A program made the translations under genes and the position numbers. The notes below the pieces were generated by a model. The model did not search any database and was not told where the DNA came from. It saw only the letters and a list, made by a program, of their open reading frames with translations. A stretch of 64,000 nt of DNA from Diplocarpon mali (taxonomy: Eukaryota > Ascomycota > Leotiomycetes > Helotiales > Drepanopezizaceae), in NCBI GenBank assembly GCA_024741835.1, contig JAENRP010000005.1, positions 364,764-428,763 on the forward strand. Reading direction: 5' to 3'. Positions within the stretch are counted from its first letter, which is position 1; the number at the start of each line of letters is the position of its first letter. This document shows positions 1-11,775 of this stretch, piece by piece.

Positions 1-524
1 CCCCCCCCCTTCCCTCTACCCCAAAAATGGGTCAACATCCTCGTGTGGTGTTAACGGCAAACATAACCCTCCTCCCGCCTCGCTCCGCGCACCCCGAACA
101 TCGAGGCCAGCAATTAGGCCGACGGGGTGCGATGCTCTTGCTCGCCGTGTGCCGCAGGCATCACTCACCGCACGAGTGGCCGGACAAGAAAGCGAGCGTT
201 CGGCCCAAGGCTACCAGACACATTTCGCCCACGCGACGGCCCCCAGCCTCCCACGTAGCGAGCGCCGCGCCGACGAGGTCCCGACAAGACGGCCGCAGGG
301 TCGCCGCGTCTCGGGTGCCGTCACGCTTCTGGCATCGAGGCCTGCTGGTGACGGACGCGTGGAGAGCAGAGCACGGGTCTCCCGGCTGCAGGGCGGTGGG
401 AGAGACGGGAGAAGAGGGGGGGGACGAGAGGGGGAGCGTGGCAGGAGGGCAGGGAGAGACGGGCACGCTCGAGGGGGGACTCCGACTGCAAGGACACGGC
501 CTCGCGGCGGCGCCTCTCCCTCTC

Positions 525-551
525 CTGTATCTGTATCTGTATCTGTATCTG
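525..551. repeat. CTGTAT hexanucleotide microsatellite
   Basis: About four and a half perfect tandem copies of CTGTAT inside the GC-rich intergenic region. They create the Tyr-Leu and Tyr-Arg runs seen in spurious translations. Confidence 0.85.
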
Positions 552-1121
552 CAGAGCGCCGTGCCACATCTCCGTTCCCGTTCCAATGCCATCTTCTCAA
601 GCCCAGTTCCCCAAACTTGTCTTTTCCTTTCATTCGCTCTCTGCCTTGCCCCCCCACCCCCGCTTTCCTCCTCTCTTCTTCCCGAAGAATACGTTCGCGC
701 GCTGCGTTGCGTTGCGCTGCGGGTGTCGGTGGGGTTGGAGGGCTCTATGTACGTAGAGGGGTATCACTCTTTTCTTCTTCTTCTTCTCTTTTTGCTCGCT
801 TGTATTGTATTGTGAATCGCTTGTTTGTTTACTGTGGAGCCCGTGGAGGTGGAGAAGCGTAAGCGAGAGCCGTCGAGCGCCCAGCTCAGCGAACGGGATG
901 CGCTGCCGTGCGCGAGGGTAAACAGAGGAATGACGCGGAAGCGCAGACACGCAACGTGCGACACGCAATATACAAGAGGTGCCGGCGTGGAACGACGCTG
1001 ATAAATCAAACATGGTCATGCCTCATGCCTCTTGAGCATTCATCGACTCTGCTAGTGCCAGTCCGGACGGGTCGGGCTACCGTGCTTTGATGGAACGTCA
1101 AGCGGAGCGCCAGGGAGAGGG

Positions 1122-1157
1122 TCAGACAGACAGACAGACAGAGAGAGAGAGAGAGGG
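1122..1157. repeat. CAGA/GA microsatellite
   Basis: Tandem CAGA units pass directly into a GA dinucleotide run. Simple-sequence repeat in noncoding DNA upstream of the 3' end of the kelch gene. Confidence 0.8.
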
Positions 1158-1392
1158 AGGAAAACAAAAAGGTTTGCCTCGCTCGCATATCCTTGCAGCC
1201 AGGGCCTCGGCTGCGCAGCTGCCCTACCCATTCAGCATACTGGGTATCATACCATTCTTCCAAATCGCCTTTCCTTCCACTTGACCCACCCCGCCCCTCA
1301 CCTGTTACCCGGATCTCCACCTCCCATGTCAAAAGCCGAGGCGAGATCGATTCACGCGGTGATTCGTGTACACATCCAGCCAGGACAATACG

Positions 1393-4145
1393 CTAATCTA
1401 GATTCACAACTCTCAAGGTCCTCCTCGGATTGAGCACCACACTGAAAAATGACGGCTCCTGCCCACCAAGCAGATCCTCCCCAGACGAATGTGCAGTCTG
1501 CTGTCCTCCCCCGACTCTTCCCTTCTGAATCGGGCCATTGGCACCCAGGTACCCCTCGTCGCTCTCGCTCATTCGCCCATATCTAGCACCAGGCATCACG
1601 CCGCCGCCGTCTCCTTCACTCCCGCGGCCGCTACTACTCTCTCCCGACACCAGCCGCGAGCCCGTCGACGAGCTGCGAGCGCTTCCACCAACCTCTGTCC
1701 CGAGTGAGCCGAGTACAGCACCCGCAGGCTTCTCATTACTCCTCGCAGCAGCGAGGTCCGTGGATCCAGCCTCGCAGCTCCAGTTCGCATGATCGGGACT
1801 GTTGGTGAAAGATGCCCGCTGCGCCATCGCTACGTGGTTTTTGTACAGATTAAGCTGCTTCTTGTATAGCCAAGTGCAGAATGCAAGATAGGCGGCGAGG
1901 ATGGCAAGGAGACCCGCGACGACGCCTGCTGTTACAGCGCCTACGTTGGGGCTAGGTCTCTCTTCTGCGGCCTGGCCAGAGGAGCTTGCTGACGTAGGTT
2001 GTGCGGTTTGAGTGACTACTGAGCCGAATTGTGTGACTGTGAAGGTTGGGGGCTTGCCGGTTGCTATCGGACCTGCGCTGGCTGCTCCTACGGCCGGGGA
2101 AGTGGCCGTCGCGCCTCCTTGAGAAGAACCGCCGATTACTGACTGAACGATCGCTGGGACTTGGTATCCTCTGGATCCTTGGGCTATGAAGGAGCCTTGG
2201 TCGTCGGTTCCGGGGGAGCCTGAGACAATAGAGTCTGAGGAAGAGGCCGATAGTGCCACAAATTCATTCTGCCACTGGAGCGAGGACGCGTTGAATACAT
2301 AGATTCCGGGGCTGTCGCACGATATATCCTTCCCGACGTAGCCACCTATAACAACCAATTGGCCATCCCACATCGTGCACTGATGACCAGCCCTTGCATA
2401 CGGTTCTGATTGCCCATCCATGTCGACTCGGATCCAGGTGAAGGAGGGAATAGTCAGGATCCACATATCAGAATACTGGACTTGATCTCCGAAAGGGACC
2501 AGATTCTGGCCTCCATAAAGATGAACCTGGAACGACGTCCCGTCCGGAGCTGCCACAACGCCAACACAGGGATTGACTCGGATAGGAGGACTTGATCCAG
2601 ATGTGGCCTGTTTGTACCAAGTGCTGCTCGCAACATCGTATATATCGACGATGTTCATCTCAGCCTTGTGAACGTCAGTCGCAATAGACGCTACCTCGCG
2701 GTCGAAAACTTACGAAGGTTTCATTAGTACCGCCAGCCAGTCCAAGGAGAATACCTTCAACTCCCCACCCAGGAATATACACAAGTGCCCCATCGGCTCT
2801 CTCGGTAAATCCCGCTTCATCCTGCAACCCACCTTCCGTGATATTTCGGTAGACACCCCCCGCTGGGGCAGCGTTCGTGCTACCCAAAGATTCAACACCA
2901 GTATTCGCATACCCAGGATGGGTGAACTCCAGCAAGCTCTTCAGATAAACCCTGGCAATCTGATTCGACCATCCCTGGGTAGTGTAGAGATCTAAGTGGC
3001 CGCCAAAATACCAACTTTTACCCAGTTCAGGCACACTTATCCCAGCTCCTTCGGCAGATCTTTGGACTGCCAGTCCTCCTGACTCGGAGTGGTTTCCGGT
3101 AGATGTTTGCGGATTTGCCCATTCTATCCATCTAGCCGCATGAATGTCGTACTCCCACGTAGATACTGGAAGTGGCGACTGTGGCGGGTCATCTGAGAAC
3201 TCGCCTCCGTAAATGAATAATGAGTCGAGAGAGTGCCATAGGACACCCATCGCTATGGATGGTGGACCAGAGGGTTGGGGTAATCCAGTCAGAGCTGGAT
3301 CATCTCTGGCCCAGGTTTTCGTCAGGTCTAATGCCAGGAGGTTATTATCTGAGGATACCTGTCAGTATATGGCCATGTCGTCAGAGGCATATAAACCAAC
3401 TCCATGTATCGGAGGATTGACCACTTGCTTGCTTCGCTTGACCACCGTAGATATAGACCGTCCCATTCACATTCGCAACTGCATGTATCAGTATCACCCA
3501 TATCAGGGGATGATGTCACGAAAACCTACTCTGATGACTCCATCGCGTACACACAGCCGTCGGGCTGTCTGCCCTTCCCTCGATCGTGGACGCATTATCC
3601 ACCAGCTCAGGCGTCATTATAACGCCAGCGTCAGCGCCAGTCACAATTGTATTGCCCTCTCCAACAGTATACCGGAAGCCAGGAACCACCACAGAAATCA
3701 AGACCACAATCAGAGCCAGGCTAGGTACATTCGAGAAGGCCCCCGGCGGCACACTTGCAGAGCTCTTGGTCACCGGCCTGGACCCCTTGGCAACCTTCGC
3801 ATACCACGGTCGTCCAATTGCAAGACCATCCTGCTTCTTGATAATGTCGCCCAATTTGCTCTCCTTCAATGCCCGCTCCGTCGCCTTTTTCCTCTTCATG
3901 TCTGCTCGAGCCTCGCCGCTTGTTCGCAAGTCGATAGCCGGGCCATCCTGGTGCACGCTGTAACTCAGATCGTCTAGGCCTTCCTCCCTGAACACCGACC
4001 GCCGGTGCGGTTTGCTGCTTGCTGACTGAAACATTACAGGCCTGCGCTGCCCATCCACAGTATTTCTCGGCAAGAAACTCTGTCGTCCCAGCCTCCCACG
4101 CTCAGGAGAGCCTTGCGGCAGGATATCGTGCGAAAACGTTGCCAT
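1393..4145 (-). CDS. Kelch-repeat (galactose-oxidase-like propeller) membrane protein
   Basis: Four exons on minus: 3530-4145, 3401-3478, 2714-3348 and 1393-2664, summing to 867 codons (866 aa). The ATG at 4143-4145 opens MATFSHDILPQGSPERG; the stop is TAG at 1393-1395. A hydrophobic segment (VPSLALIVVLISVVVPGF) lies near residue 165, probably a signal anchor. Kelch-type strands follow across the exon joins (VNGTVYIYGG, SLFIYGGEFSDD, QVHLYGGQN, QLVVIGGYVG). A second membrane segment (VVAGLLAILAAYLAF) follows a Ser/Thr/Gly-rich linker, and the tail is polar and Ser/Gly-rich. This layout (propeller plus membrane anchor) recurs in fungal surface or cell-polarity kelch proteins. The precise role is unknown. 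The second intron uses a weak donor (GTTGGT) and is the least certain junction. Confidence 0.85.
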
Positions 4146-4979
4146 AATCGTGACTTGCTGGCCACCAACAGCCAGAAGTGAGGTCAAAGACAGGAACGCG
4201 CATTTGAGAGCTTCATTGCAGCAAAACAACTGATAATGTGCAGAGCAGCGCAATAATAAGAGAAGATGCAACCGCCTCTTACCTGACTAACATCCAGACA
4301 AAAATGCGCGCGCCACAAATCAAGCTGTCGGCCTAGGCCACTACACCATCGTCTTCATCCAGCCACTGCTGCCCCTGCTACTGCACAGGGGCAATATGGC
4401 GCGCTTCAAGAGGCGGGCCGGAGTGTCCTATCTCATCCAAGAAGCTTTGGTCGTGGCACTTGAAAACAGGCTTCGGATCTGCCTAGCTGGCTACTAGTGC
4501 GTTCCTCGTAGGCGGACGAATTGATGCTTGATACAGACGTTTCTGCACGGTGCCAGTATCTTGACTCATCAGACTTCTGCAGTACAGTACCCGTGCAGGT
4601 TGCTGCAGTGTTAGCTACGTATATGAGCGAGATATCAGTCTCTTAATAGCCCTACGGACGGCTACAAGCTGGTGTGAAGCATGGCGGCTGGGCGCTTACG
4701 TGATCCCAGCCCTTGTTCCTAGAGCATCAATCACATGCAGATCCGCACTATCACTGTCAACTTATCGTTCCACTCTGCCTCGTAAACGTCAATTGATGTC
4801 ATTGCCCATTTTCAAATCCATTCCCAGGTCCAAGTACCGTAACGAGCCAATCTTAGAAAGAAACCCCATTACCATCTTGACTCCGCCCGAAAAGCAAACG
4901 CTGGTAGGGTTGTAAAGCACTGTCGTTCAATCATGTCAATTCCCCGCTCGATGTCTTCCTGCCGATTACTTTTCGCCGC
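4146..4979. other. Intergenic region, kelch gene promoter side
   Basis: About 830 bp between the start of the kelch gene and the stop of the Ish1-repeat gene, both on minus. It should hold the kelch promoter and the downstream gene's 3' UTR. The short open frame near 4700-4915 has no recognisable content. Confidence 0.5.
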
Positions 4980-7119
4980 TCACAACTCCTCCTTGATGCG
5001 GTCACCTGCCTTCTGGGCTGCCTCGCCAGCGCGGTGGCTAGCGTAGGTTGCTCCCTCTTTCAAGGAGTCGGCACCCTTCTCAGCTTGCTTCTCGGCATAC
5101 TTGCGTCCAGAGGCCGCACCGTAGCTCAATTGACTGGTGGCCCAGTTAAAGGACTCTTGGAGCTTGGCCCAGAGAGTTCCCTGCGGAGTGGTTGTGCCAT
5201 ATTGAAAGTAGTTTCTTGAGTTGCGGGCATATGCGATGAGTTGGTTCTTGGTGGATCCTTGAGGCACGTCAAATCCGTAGGAGTCCAGGTAGTTCTTGAG
5301 CTCTGACTCGGACCAGGTCTCAAAGATAGAGTCCTTAGCAGCGTCGGTTTGCTTGGAGAGGTACGAAGTGACAGAGGCATAGCCAGTGCCGCCTGTCTTC
5401 GAGGCAGAGGCGTAGGCGTCCTGAGCAGCGGATAGCAGCTGCTCCCGGGTAACGTCAGCTTGCTTGCTCGCCTTCTCGGCAGCCTGGTTTCCGGAGGATG
5501 CAAGGTATGACTTCAAGTTGTCAACGGTCCAGGTATCAAAGGTCCAAGCAGACCAGCCTGTGGCAGCCTTATGTCTATTCAGGCGAACGGCAGCAAGGAG
5601 TTCATCCTTCTTGCCGCTTTGCGGAACTGGAACCCCTCGGGAATCAAGGTATGCCTTGAGGCGAGACTGGATATGTATTAGCACATTTCTACAATTCACA
5701 GGTCAAGGTACCTACTTCGCTCCAGGTGGAAGTGGCCTTATTGAACAAATCTTCGGCCTTCAACGACGCATCCTCGGTAGCCTTCGCGTACTCGTTGCCG
5801 GCGGCAGAGGTAGCAGCGCCGTACGCAGATGCTCCGGAAGCACTAGCCTGGCTTGCAGCACTCTTTGCAGAATTTGATACGTTGTCTCCGGTGAGCTTAG
5901 CACGGTGCTTGCGAGCGATGGCCAACAATTCATTTCTGCGGCTACCTTGAGGGACCTTAATGCCATTCTTGTCTGCCCACTCCTTGATCTCTGCTCGCCA
6001 CGTCAGCAGATTCACAGCATGGAGATATCTTGGGGTTTTCTTACGAGAATCGGACCATGAGTCGAGGAGCTTATCACTCAATGTCTGAGCAGTATCGGCA
6101 GCAGACTTGGAAGCAGAAGCCTGCAAATCAGCAGCCTTCAAGCTTGCGATACGGGCGTTGCGGCGAACACTAGCGATCAACTTGTCACGGCTGGTTGGCT
6201 GAGGAGCTGGGATTCCACGCGAGTCGAGCCACTCCTTGAGATCTAAAAATTGTCAGTATCATGTTGGCAAGTTGGGAGAGACGTGTGTGCTGACCAGACT
6301 CAGACCAGGACTCGTAGAGCCAGTTGCCAGGGTATGCAGCAGTCTCACCAGCCTTTTGGGCGGCGGACTCGTAGTTAGATCGGACCTTTTCAAGGAGGGT
6401 ATCCCGCTTTCGTGGTTGGGGAACGGGGATGCCGTGCTTGTCAGCGAATGCCTTGAGCTGCGATTCTGTCCAGCTGCGACTTGTTAGAGAATACTTCAGT
6501 GCTGTTAGCCTCGTGCGGATTCGTACCTATCGAAGATCCAATCCCTGACGCTCGACCATGCATCTTCAGCCTTGTCCTCAGTCTCGTACCAGACCTTCTT
6601 GACGGAAGCAATCAAGCCATCCTTATTATCTACGACAGCCTCCTTGGTCTCGACACCCTTCTGCTTGAGGTAGTCGTTGAGTTGAGCGGCGTCCCAATCG
6701 CTGTACGGCTTGGAGATCTTGGCTTGCCAGTTCTCCTTGACGGCAGTCTCGAGTTGGGCTCGGTCATACGGGGTAGGGTAAGGGACGTTATGATCAGCAA
6801 GCCATCTTTCCAACTCAGTCTCATGCCACTTATTGTAGGCTGCAGAATGTCAGTAGGGTGTTGAGGTTGTACGGCGTGACGTGACGTGATGAATGAGCGA
6901 GGAGAGAGACGATGTCACGGCACCCAACAGAAGAGCTCGAGAGCAGTGGTCGAAGCTCGAAACCAGCTCAGGCAAGCTTGAAGAAGCTGTGGAGAAGTGC
7001 GAGAAATACAGGGGGCGCGCGATAGAAGCTTTCAACGTACCTGACTTGCTGAACCAGCTGCTGGCAATAGTGCCTTCGGCAGCGAGCCCCAGCACGAGAA
7101 GCTGCGAGAAAAACCTCAT
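4980..7119 (-). CDS. Ish1/Msc1-like stress-response protein with multiple Ish1 domains
   Basis: Six exons: 7041-7119, 6527-6839, 6295-6473, 6045-6242, 5716-5990 and 4980-5666, summing to 577 codons. The ATG at 7117-7119 begins a signal peptide (MRFFSQLLVLGLAAEGTIAS). The mature part is a run of Ish1 modules, each starting with a W-E/S-x-L-K/E-x-W/Y/F-L core and ending in a VPQ/PAPQ plus Arg/Lys-rich stretch. Examples are WHETELERWLADHNVPYP, SWTESQLKAFADKHGIPVPQ, SWSESDLKEWLDSRGIPAPQ, EWADKNGIKVPQGSRRN, LKAYLDSRGVPVPQ and LKNYLDSYGFDVPQGSTKN. In fission yeast Ish1 is a stress-induced nuclear-envelope protein; budding yeast Msc1 is ER-associated. Ala/Ser-rich helical linkers separate the modules. 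Introns often fall at the WSE/WSD core, in line with growth by module duplication. Family assignment is strong; function is inferred from family. Confidence 0.92.
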
Positions 7120-7881
7120 TATGAGTGAAGACTTCAGTGGTTCGGTGTTTTGGGTGATGTGGTGGTATGTGCGGAGTTGGGGTTCTGTCAAGTTGTGTTG
7201 ACAGAGGTGTGTGTGTGTGTGTTGTGAAGGGAGAGGAATGGGAGGATTTCCTTTTCGTTTTGTTGTTGTGGCTAGCGACGTGTGAGAACTCCGTGACGTA
7301 ACGCGTTCGCGGGGGGNGTTCCAGTTGGCTTTGTTCGACGATACGCGGAGGCGGAAAGATCCACGGCAGAGATTTTGAAAGCAGTCAAGGGATTGGACGA
7401 GACGGAAGTGGTGCAAATGTCACCTGGGATTCGCATCGAACAAACAGTTTCCCCGATCGGGCTTGGAGCCTGGGTCCGCGGTGATGTCATGTACGCCACA
7501 GTGCACGTGCCGCCATTTCGTGGGGAAGTGAAGCTTGAATGTGGCGTATCCTGTGGCGCGGTGGATGTGGCTATGACTCTGAACACTTCGGGCTTTCACT
7601 ATGGCAGGCAGCAACATGGAGTATTGTATCATACATAGATACCCAGGTATGGAGCAAAGCCTTTCGCTTTTTTGATAAAGCAGTACGACACCCGATACGA
7701 TAGATCGGGTGATTACAGTCCTGTCAATCCTGCTAGAATTATGTCGTAGGGCTCTCACATCACATGAATCCAGAATGCCCCGTCAACGGAGGCACCGCGG
7801 CATGGGATTGTAGCAAGGATCTGAGCAGCAAGTTGAAGAGAAAGTCCCATATTCCTCGCGGTAGCTAACCCTGCCCATCGA
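7120..7881. promoter_or_regulatory. Upstream region of the Ish1-repeat gene
   Basis: About 760 bp between the Ish1-repeat gene start and the 3' end of the next minus-strand gene. It contains a GT dinucleotide run near 7206-7224 and one ambiguous base (N) at 7317 inside a G run, probably an unresolved homopolymer. No motif is assigned; the promoter role rests on position. Confidence 0.4.
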
Positions 7882-8527
7882 CTACTCATGATCGGCTGAG
7901 CCTCCTTTCCCTAGGAACGACAGCATTAGCATCAGATGGCATGCCTCTGGATCAACTGAGCTCACCCGTCCAGAACTTCTTGTCCACCTTGTCGGCTTCC
8001 GCAGGAGTAGCCCGATCGTGGCCTTGTGCGAATTCCTTATTGTGCTGCTCGACCTCAGCTTGCGTCTCTCGCGAATTACCGGCGCCTGGATCGTCGTGGT
8101 CGGCAATCTTCGGCGAAGCCCCCTTCTTGCTCTTGTCTTCGGGGCTGCGGCTCTTACCTCCACTTCCTCCCACGGATCCTGCTGTCGGGCTGGATCCTGT
8201 CTCCTTTGCTTCCTTGCTCCGCGACCCTCCGGATTGAGCAGAAGCCTCTTCTGGCGACCCGCCCGCCTTGGTCGGTCCCGCACCAGTTCCTTGCCCTTCG
8301 CTCGGCGGAGAAGGCCCTGGATGCTCTGCGTTGTGCTTGGTGGCATTGGAAGGTCCTTGATCTTGCGGATTCTCGCCCTTGGGGTCCCCCTCACCGTCGC
8401 CGTAGCCCTGCGCGAATCGCGGTTGTGTTGACGAGACGAACCGGAGACTGGCTGTTTGATGGATGCTGCGAGGGGCTACTCGTCGAGTGAAGCTCGAGAG
8501 AGCAGGGGAAGATCGGAATAGAGGCAT
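7882..8527 (-). CDS. Small mitochondrion-type conserved hypothetical protein
   Basis: Two exons, 7966-8527 and 7882-7910, give 197 codons (196 aa). The ATG is at 8525-8527. The N-terminus (MPLFRSSPALSSFTRRVAPR) is Arg/Ser-rich and lacks acids, as expected of a mitochondrial presequence. The rest is hydrophilic and disordered, rich in Gly, Pro, Ser and Lys. The final 55-bp intron matters: unspliced, the frame ends FWTGELS, whereas splicing at GTGAGC..CTAG gives FWTGKGGSADHE before the stop. The spliced tail resembles conserved ends of small fungal mitochondrial proteins of unknown function. No enzymatic motif is visible. Confidence 0.75.
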
Positions 8528-9582
8528 GTTGGTGATTGATGTCGAGTTGAGCGAGATACGTTTGATTGAAGGTTGGGTACCGTGGACGTAATGCTTTTCG
8601 GAATGGATTCAGCACCTTGCCTTCAACTGATTACTTAGACGGGAGTCTAGCGAGTTCAGGTTCTGCGTGCCTGGTGCGGATAGTCAACGTCATTACACCA
8701 AAAAAGTGGCTGGCCGAGTCTCACATGTCAGCTGGAACCGCAGCCTCCAACTTCTTTCCAGGTTTTTTCCCTTTGTTTATATCAATTGGCATTGGCGAGT
8801 TCGTGAGATAAGTATACTTGTGTGCAACTATCGATCTCTCATACCATGTTCTCCGGATCTAGCTGTTTGGATGATTCGTCGACGATCGCGCTCCCCTAAC
8901 CTACACCACGAAGTCGGCATGTTTGTTGAACACCAGGAAGGTCGCTCGCCACCTACCGACCTCTCGGCTGCCTGCATATCTCGTTGCTGAGTATCTGAAC
9001 TGTCCTCTGCACGTTTCGAATTTCCTCGGTCTTTCCTGCATCTCCACCGCAGAAGACTTTAGGACCATGAGACTCCCTCGACGTCTGACCGAAGCGTGGA
9101 CAACCATGTCCCCCTACTAGGGAATTCCATCTCAAGATAACCTTTTTCCTTGATCTGTACCAGAACCCAAATTATCAAAGTAGCTTCGTAGAACTCGTTT
9201 CTGCAATGCGAGACTTGCTCAAAATTATACTGAAGTTGGAGATGGACTTCTCTGCTGATCGTTGAGGATTCACACACAAGTAGTGTAGCGAGTACTTAGA
9301 ATCAAATTTCATGGCCGCCGCTTTTGAGTTTGCTACTTATAGATCTACGTGTTTGACTTGAGAAAAATTACAAACTATATGCATTTTAGTAGCGATTATT
9401 ATTCCAGCTCAGGAATCCTATTGAGAAATCTAGCGATAATCCTAGCAGCACCTCCCAGATCTACCAGATTCGTGTATAACACGAAGAGTCACTGTGCAAT
9501 CATTTTCTCGCATCACTTGCGCTTTTATTTTGCTTGATCGTCAGTGCCTCCCCAGTATCTCTTTGTAACCATTTCACGTCTC
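8528..9582. other. Intergenic region
   Basis: About 1 kb upstream of the small mitochondrial-type gene. Only short, mutually overlapping frames are present and none has recognisable content. It presumably holds that gene's promoter. Confidence 0.45.
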
Positions 9583-10023
9583 ATGGGAGTCATACATAAG
9601 CCGGTTCAAATGCTTCATGCTGCGGTCCCCTTTGCCACTTTCGACATCATCTGGTGGTGGGTCGGGCTCGGTCTCCCAACAGGAGAATACACCCTCTACG
9701 GGAAGAACAAGAAGTGCTACAACTTCCCCGGGCTTTTCGCGTACCCAACAGGTTCTCCTATCTCCGAATCCCCTCTACTCCCCACCCCTATCATCCCCTT
9801 CTTCTTCTCCTGGTATGATAGACATAACCACCCGCTTCCTCCGGTCATCCTAACAGCCCCCGCACGACCCATTCGCATCTCCCCCCTCTCTCCAGGCTGC
9901 TGGGTCTATCGCGCTGCCAATTGTCTGGGTGGCGAGGACGGGATCTTCACCGGCGTCGGTTCGGAGGGATATCAGATCTATGATGGGGATAGCCAGAGCC
10001 TCATCTGTGCTAAGTCTACTTGA
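9583..10023 (+). CDS. Possible remnant or exon of a small Cys-containing secreted-type protein
   Basis: An open plus-strand frame from ATG 9583 to TGA 10021-10023. The interesting parts are YTLYGKNKKCYNFPG and CWVYRAANCLGGEDGIFTG followed by YQIYDGDSQSLICAK. This spacing of Tyr/Gly/Cys segments resembles small secreted fungal proteins of the beta/gamma-crystallin-like type. The low-complexity Pro/Ser/Phe stretch between them can be removed by a possible 105-bp in-phase intron (about 9752-9856). No signal peptide is visible upstream, so the 5' end may be lost or lie in an unseen exon. It sits beside a retroelement fragment. It could also be chance coding. Confidence 0.35.
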   Translation: MGVIHKPVQMLHAAVPFATFDIIWWWVGLGLPTGEYTLYGKNKKCYNFPGLFAYPTGSPISESPLLPTPIIPFFFSWYDRHNHPLPPVILTAPARPIRISPLSPGCWVYRAANCLGGEDGIFTGVGSEGYQIYDGDSQSLICAKST

Positions 10024-10168
10024 GCTTCTGCGGGAGAGAGCTAGGAGGTCGGGAGGTTGAAGCGTGGTGGGACTGGAGTGCGACCTCATCTTGAGACCTA
10101 GTTCTTTCTGTCTTTCCTAATTATTTCGCGCTCGCAACGCAAGTTAGGCATCATTGATCATAGCAACC

Positions 10169-11048
10169 TCAAACATTTAGCTTCGTTTCACCTTCTTCGC
10201 AGGACCTCCAAGTCCAGGTTTTCCTCATCGCACAGAGGGGTTTTCTGACGCTTCCAATGGCCTGATTTACCTCAATTATGGTATTTTCCTCCTCTTTCTC
10301 CTTTCTGTATTCCTCCTCTCTGTGTTCCTCCTCTTCCTCTATTGCCTCTGCCTCTGTATTTGCCTCCTCTTCCTCTGCCACGACTTCCTCCTTGAGAGAG
10401 ATTGGCTTCAGTATACAAGGCCGCAGATTGCGTAGCAATCGGGGTAACTTTCAGCTGGTCCTTGTAAATTTGCTCGTACTGTTCAATCTGTCTAATAGTC
10501 TCTTGGAAGCTCTTGTCAGTACCTCTAAGCCGGAGCTGGATTAAAGTCCACATTCCAACAAGTGGAAGGCCTGTAATCAGCTGTGCCCTTAGCTGACTGT
10601 CGGTCGGGGGGTTGTCGTAGCACTCGAGGCGAGATTGGATACTCTTAAGTCTTCGGACGTAGTCTCCCAACGACTCAGAGTACGGTATATACTTGGCCTT
10701 ATAAAATTCCTCAACTAGGTTTTCACGAGCTTGCGTATTGTTGACCAACTTGCTTTCACCGTCTCTAATAGCGTTCCAGAGGGCATTGGCGTCTTCAGCG
10801 ATGATCTCGTTCAGATATTTCTTGCAGATCATAGGAGTAAGACTTTTGGCTATAATAGCTATAGCCTCTCGATTTTTCTCCGCCCATTTGCCGTCAGGTT
10901 TAGAGGGACGTTGAGGAACAGGGCCAATGGCCCAAGCAAGGCAGCTATTTATTTCTAGGCTCTGAATAACCGTTGGCTTCCATTCCCAAAAATTAGACCA
11001 TTCGAGCTTGATCTCGATCTCTGCTTTCTCAGTGGTCTTATCAGCCAT
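10169..11048 (-). mobile_element. Ty1/copia gag fragment (UBN2-type), 3' truncated
   Basis: The ATG at 11046-11048 opens a gag frame of 258 codons (to 10272) with the features of copia gag/UBN2 polyproteins: LEWSNFWEWKPTVIQSL, then FYKAKYIPYSESLGDYVRRL, RAQLITGLP, and a basic Arg/Gly-rich tail. Just beyond the first stop the same frame continues with GKSGHWKRQ, a zinc-knuckle core without its usual cysteines. Nothing recognisable as integrase or reverse transcriptase follows, so only LTR plus gag remain. The gag is nearly intact and shows none of the heavy TpA enrichment of the neighbouring element. Confidence 0.85.
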
Positions 11049-11078
11049 TGTGTTGAGTAGGGGTTGTTATTATCGGGC

Positions 11079-11358
11079 TGTGAGAAAAAAAAATTCGTAG
11101 AAAAGGGGTAAAAATAGGGGTATGAGTATATAAGGGTTTGTATGAGGAAGCGTTATATGATTGTCTTTGCTAATAAGCAGGTATGAAGGTTCTTGTCAAT
11201 TGATGAGATTGATCGAGCTGAATTTATTATCAGAATCTAGAAATTGCTACTATGATGAAATCTAACAGGGTAAAAATTGAGTTCTGTGGAGCTGCAGGAG
11301 TATATATATAAGGTATGCTTACATAAGCCTTAATCTCCAATCCTTGTATATTCTAACA
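11079..11358 (-). repeat. 5' LTR of the truncated copia element
   Basis: Read on minus, this 280-bp segment starts TGTTAGAATATA and ends TTCTCACA, giving the TG...CA ends of an LTR. It contains a TATA-like run (TTATATATATACTCC) and lies 30 bp upstream of the gag ATG. The leader between LTR and ATG contains GCCCGATAATAACAAC. No second copy is in the window, so the limits rest on the TG/CA ends and the position relative to gag. Confidence 0.7.
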
Positions 11359-11775
11359 GGCATGTTCGCCTAATATGTTTGTCTACCTTGAGGTATGAAC
11401 ACCAAGCTCACCTCCAGGCGCTGCACTTGGCAAATATCCGAGATGCCGATTCCGTGGGTAGCGTTTGAGGACAGTAAGTCGCTCCCATTTAGAACCCCGC
11501 CATCCTTCGAATTGTACCTGTCCCGTTGCCCCTTTCACCACTGTGCCTCTTGTGTTCTCGCCTCCGGACTATACCTTCCATCCTCGTCTCCCTTGCCATC
11601 TTGCTACCCAGCTAAGTAATGATAGTATCAGGAGTCCAGTCATAGTTTTTTATTCCCTCCTCATATCCCCACTTCTAATCGATAAAACCTAGGCACAGAG
11701 AGTAGACACGCTGATCCATAAAGGCACTGTTAACAGCTTGCCTTACTCTTACCCTTCCCCGAGTAACTTTATAAA
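11359..11775. other. Spacer between two retroelements
   Basis: About 420 bp of normal-composition DNA separating the LTR/gag fragment from the RIP-mutated element. The short frames near 11395-11692 have no recognisable domain. The segment HQAHLQALHLANIRDADS could be a relic of coding DNA, but this is not supported further. Confidence 0.35.

Larger units (their letters stand above)
1..1392. other. GC-rich intergenic / upstream region
   Basis: No gene is supported here. Several overlapping open frames exist on both strands up to about position 860, but the DNA is GC-rich and low-complexity (C runs at 1-10, G runs near 416, CT-rich runs near 640-680 and 770-800), and their translations are Arg/Pro/Ser-rich with no recognisable domain. 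Such DNA gives spurious ORFs because stop codons are rare. The pyrimidine-rich tracts would suit a promoter or 5' leader of a gene to the left, but that is inference. Confidence 0.5.

Noticed and set aside
27..862. Long overlapping ORFs (up to 262 codons) on both strands in the first kilobase
   Set aside because: GC-rich low-complexity DNA gives long frames in several phases at once; translations are Arg/Pro/Ser-rich with simple-repeat runs and no domain.
7205..7226. GT-repeat as a telomere-like or regulatory array
   Set aside because: It is a short imperfect dinucleotide run in a promoter region, of a kind common in fungal intergenic DNA.
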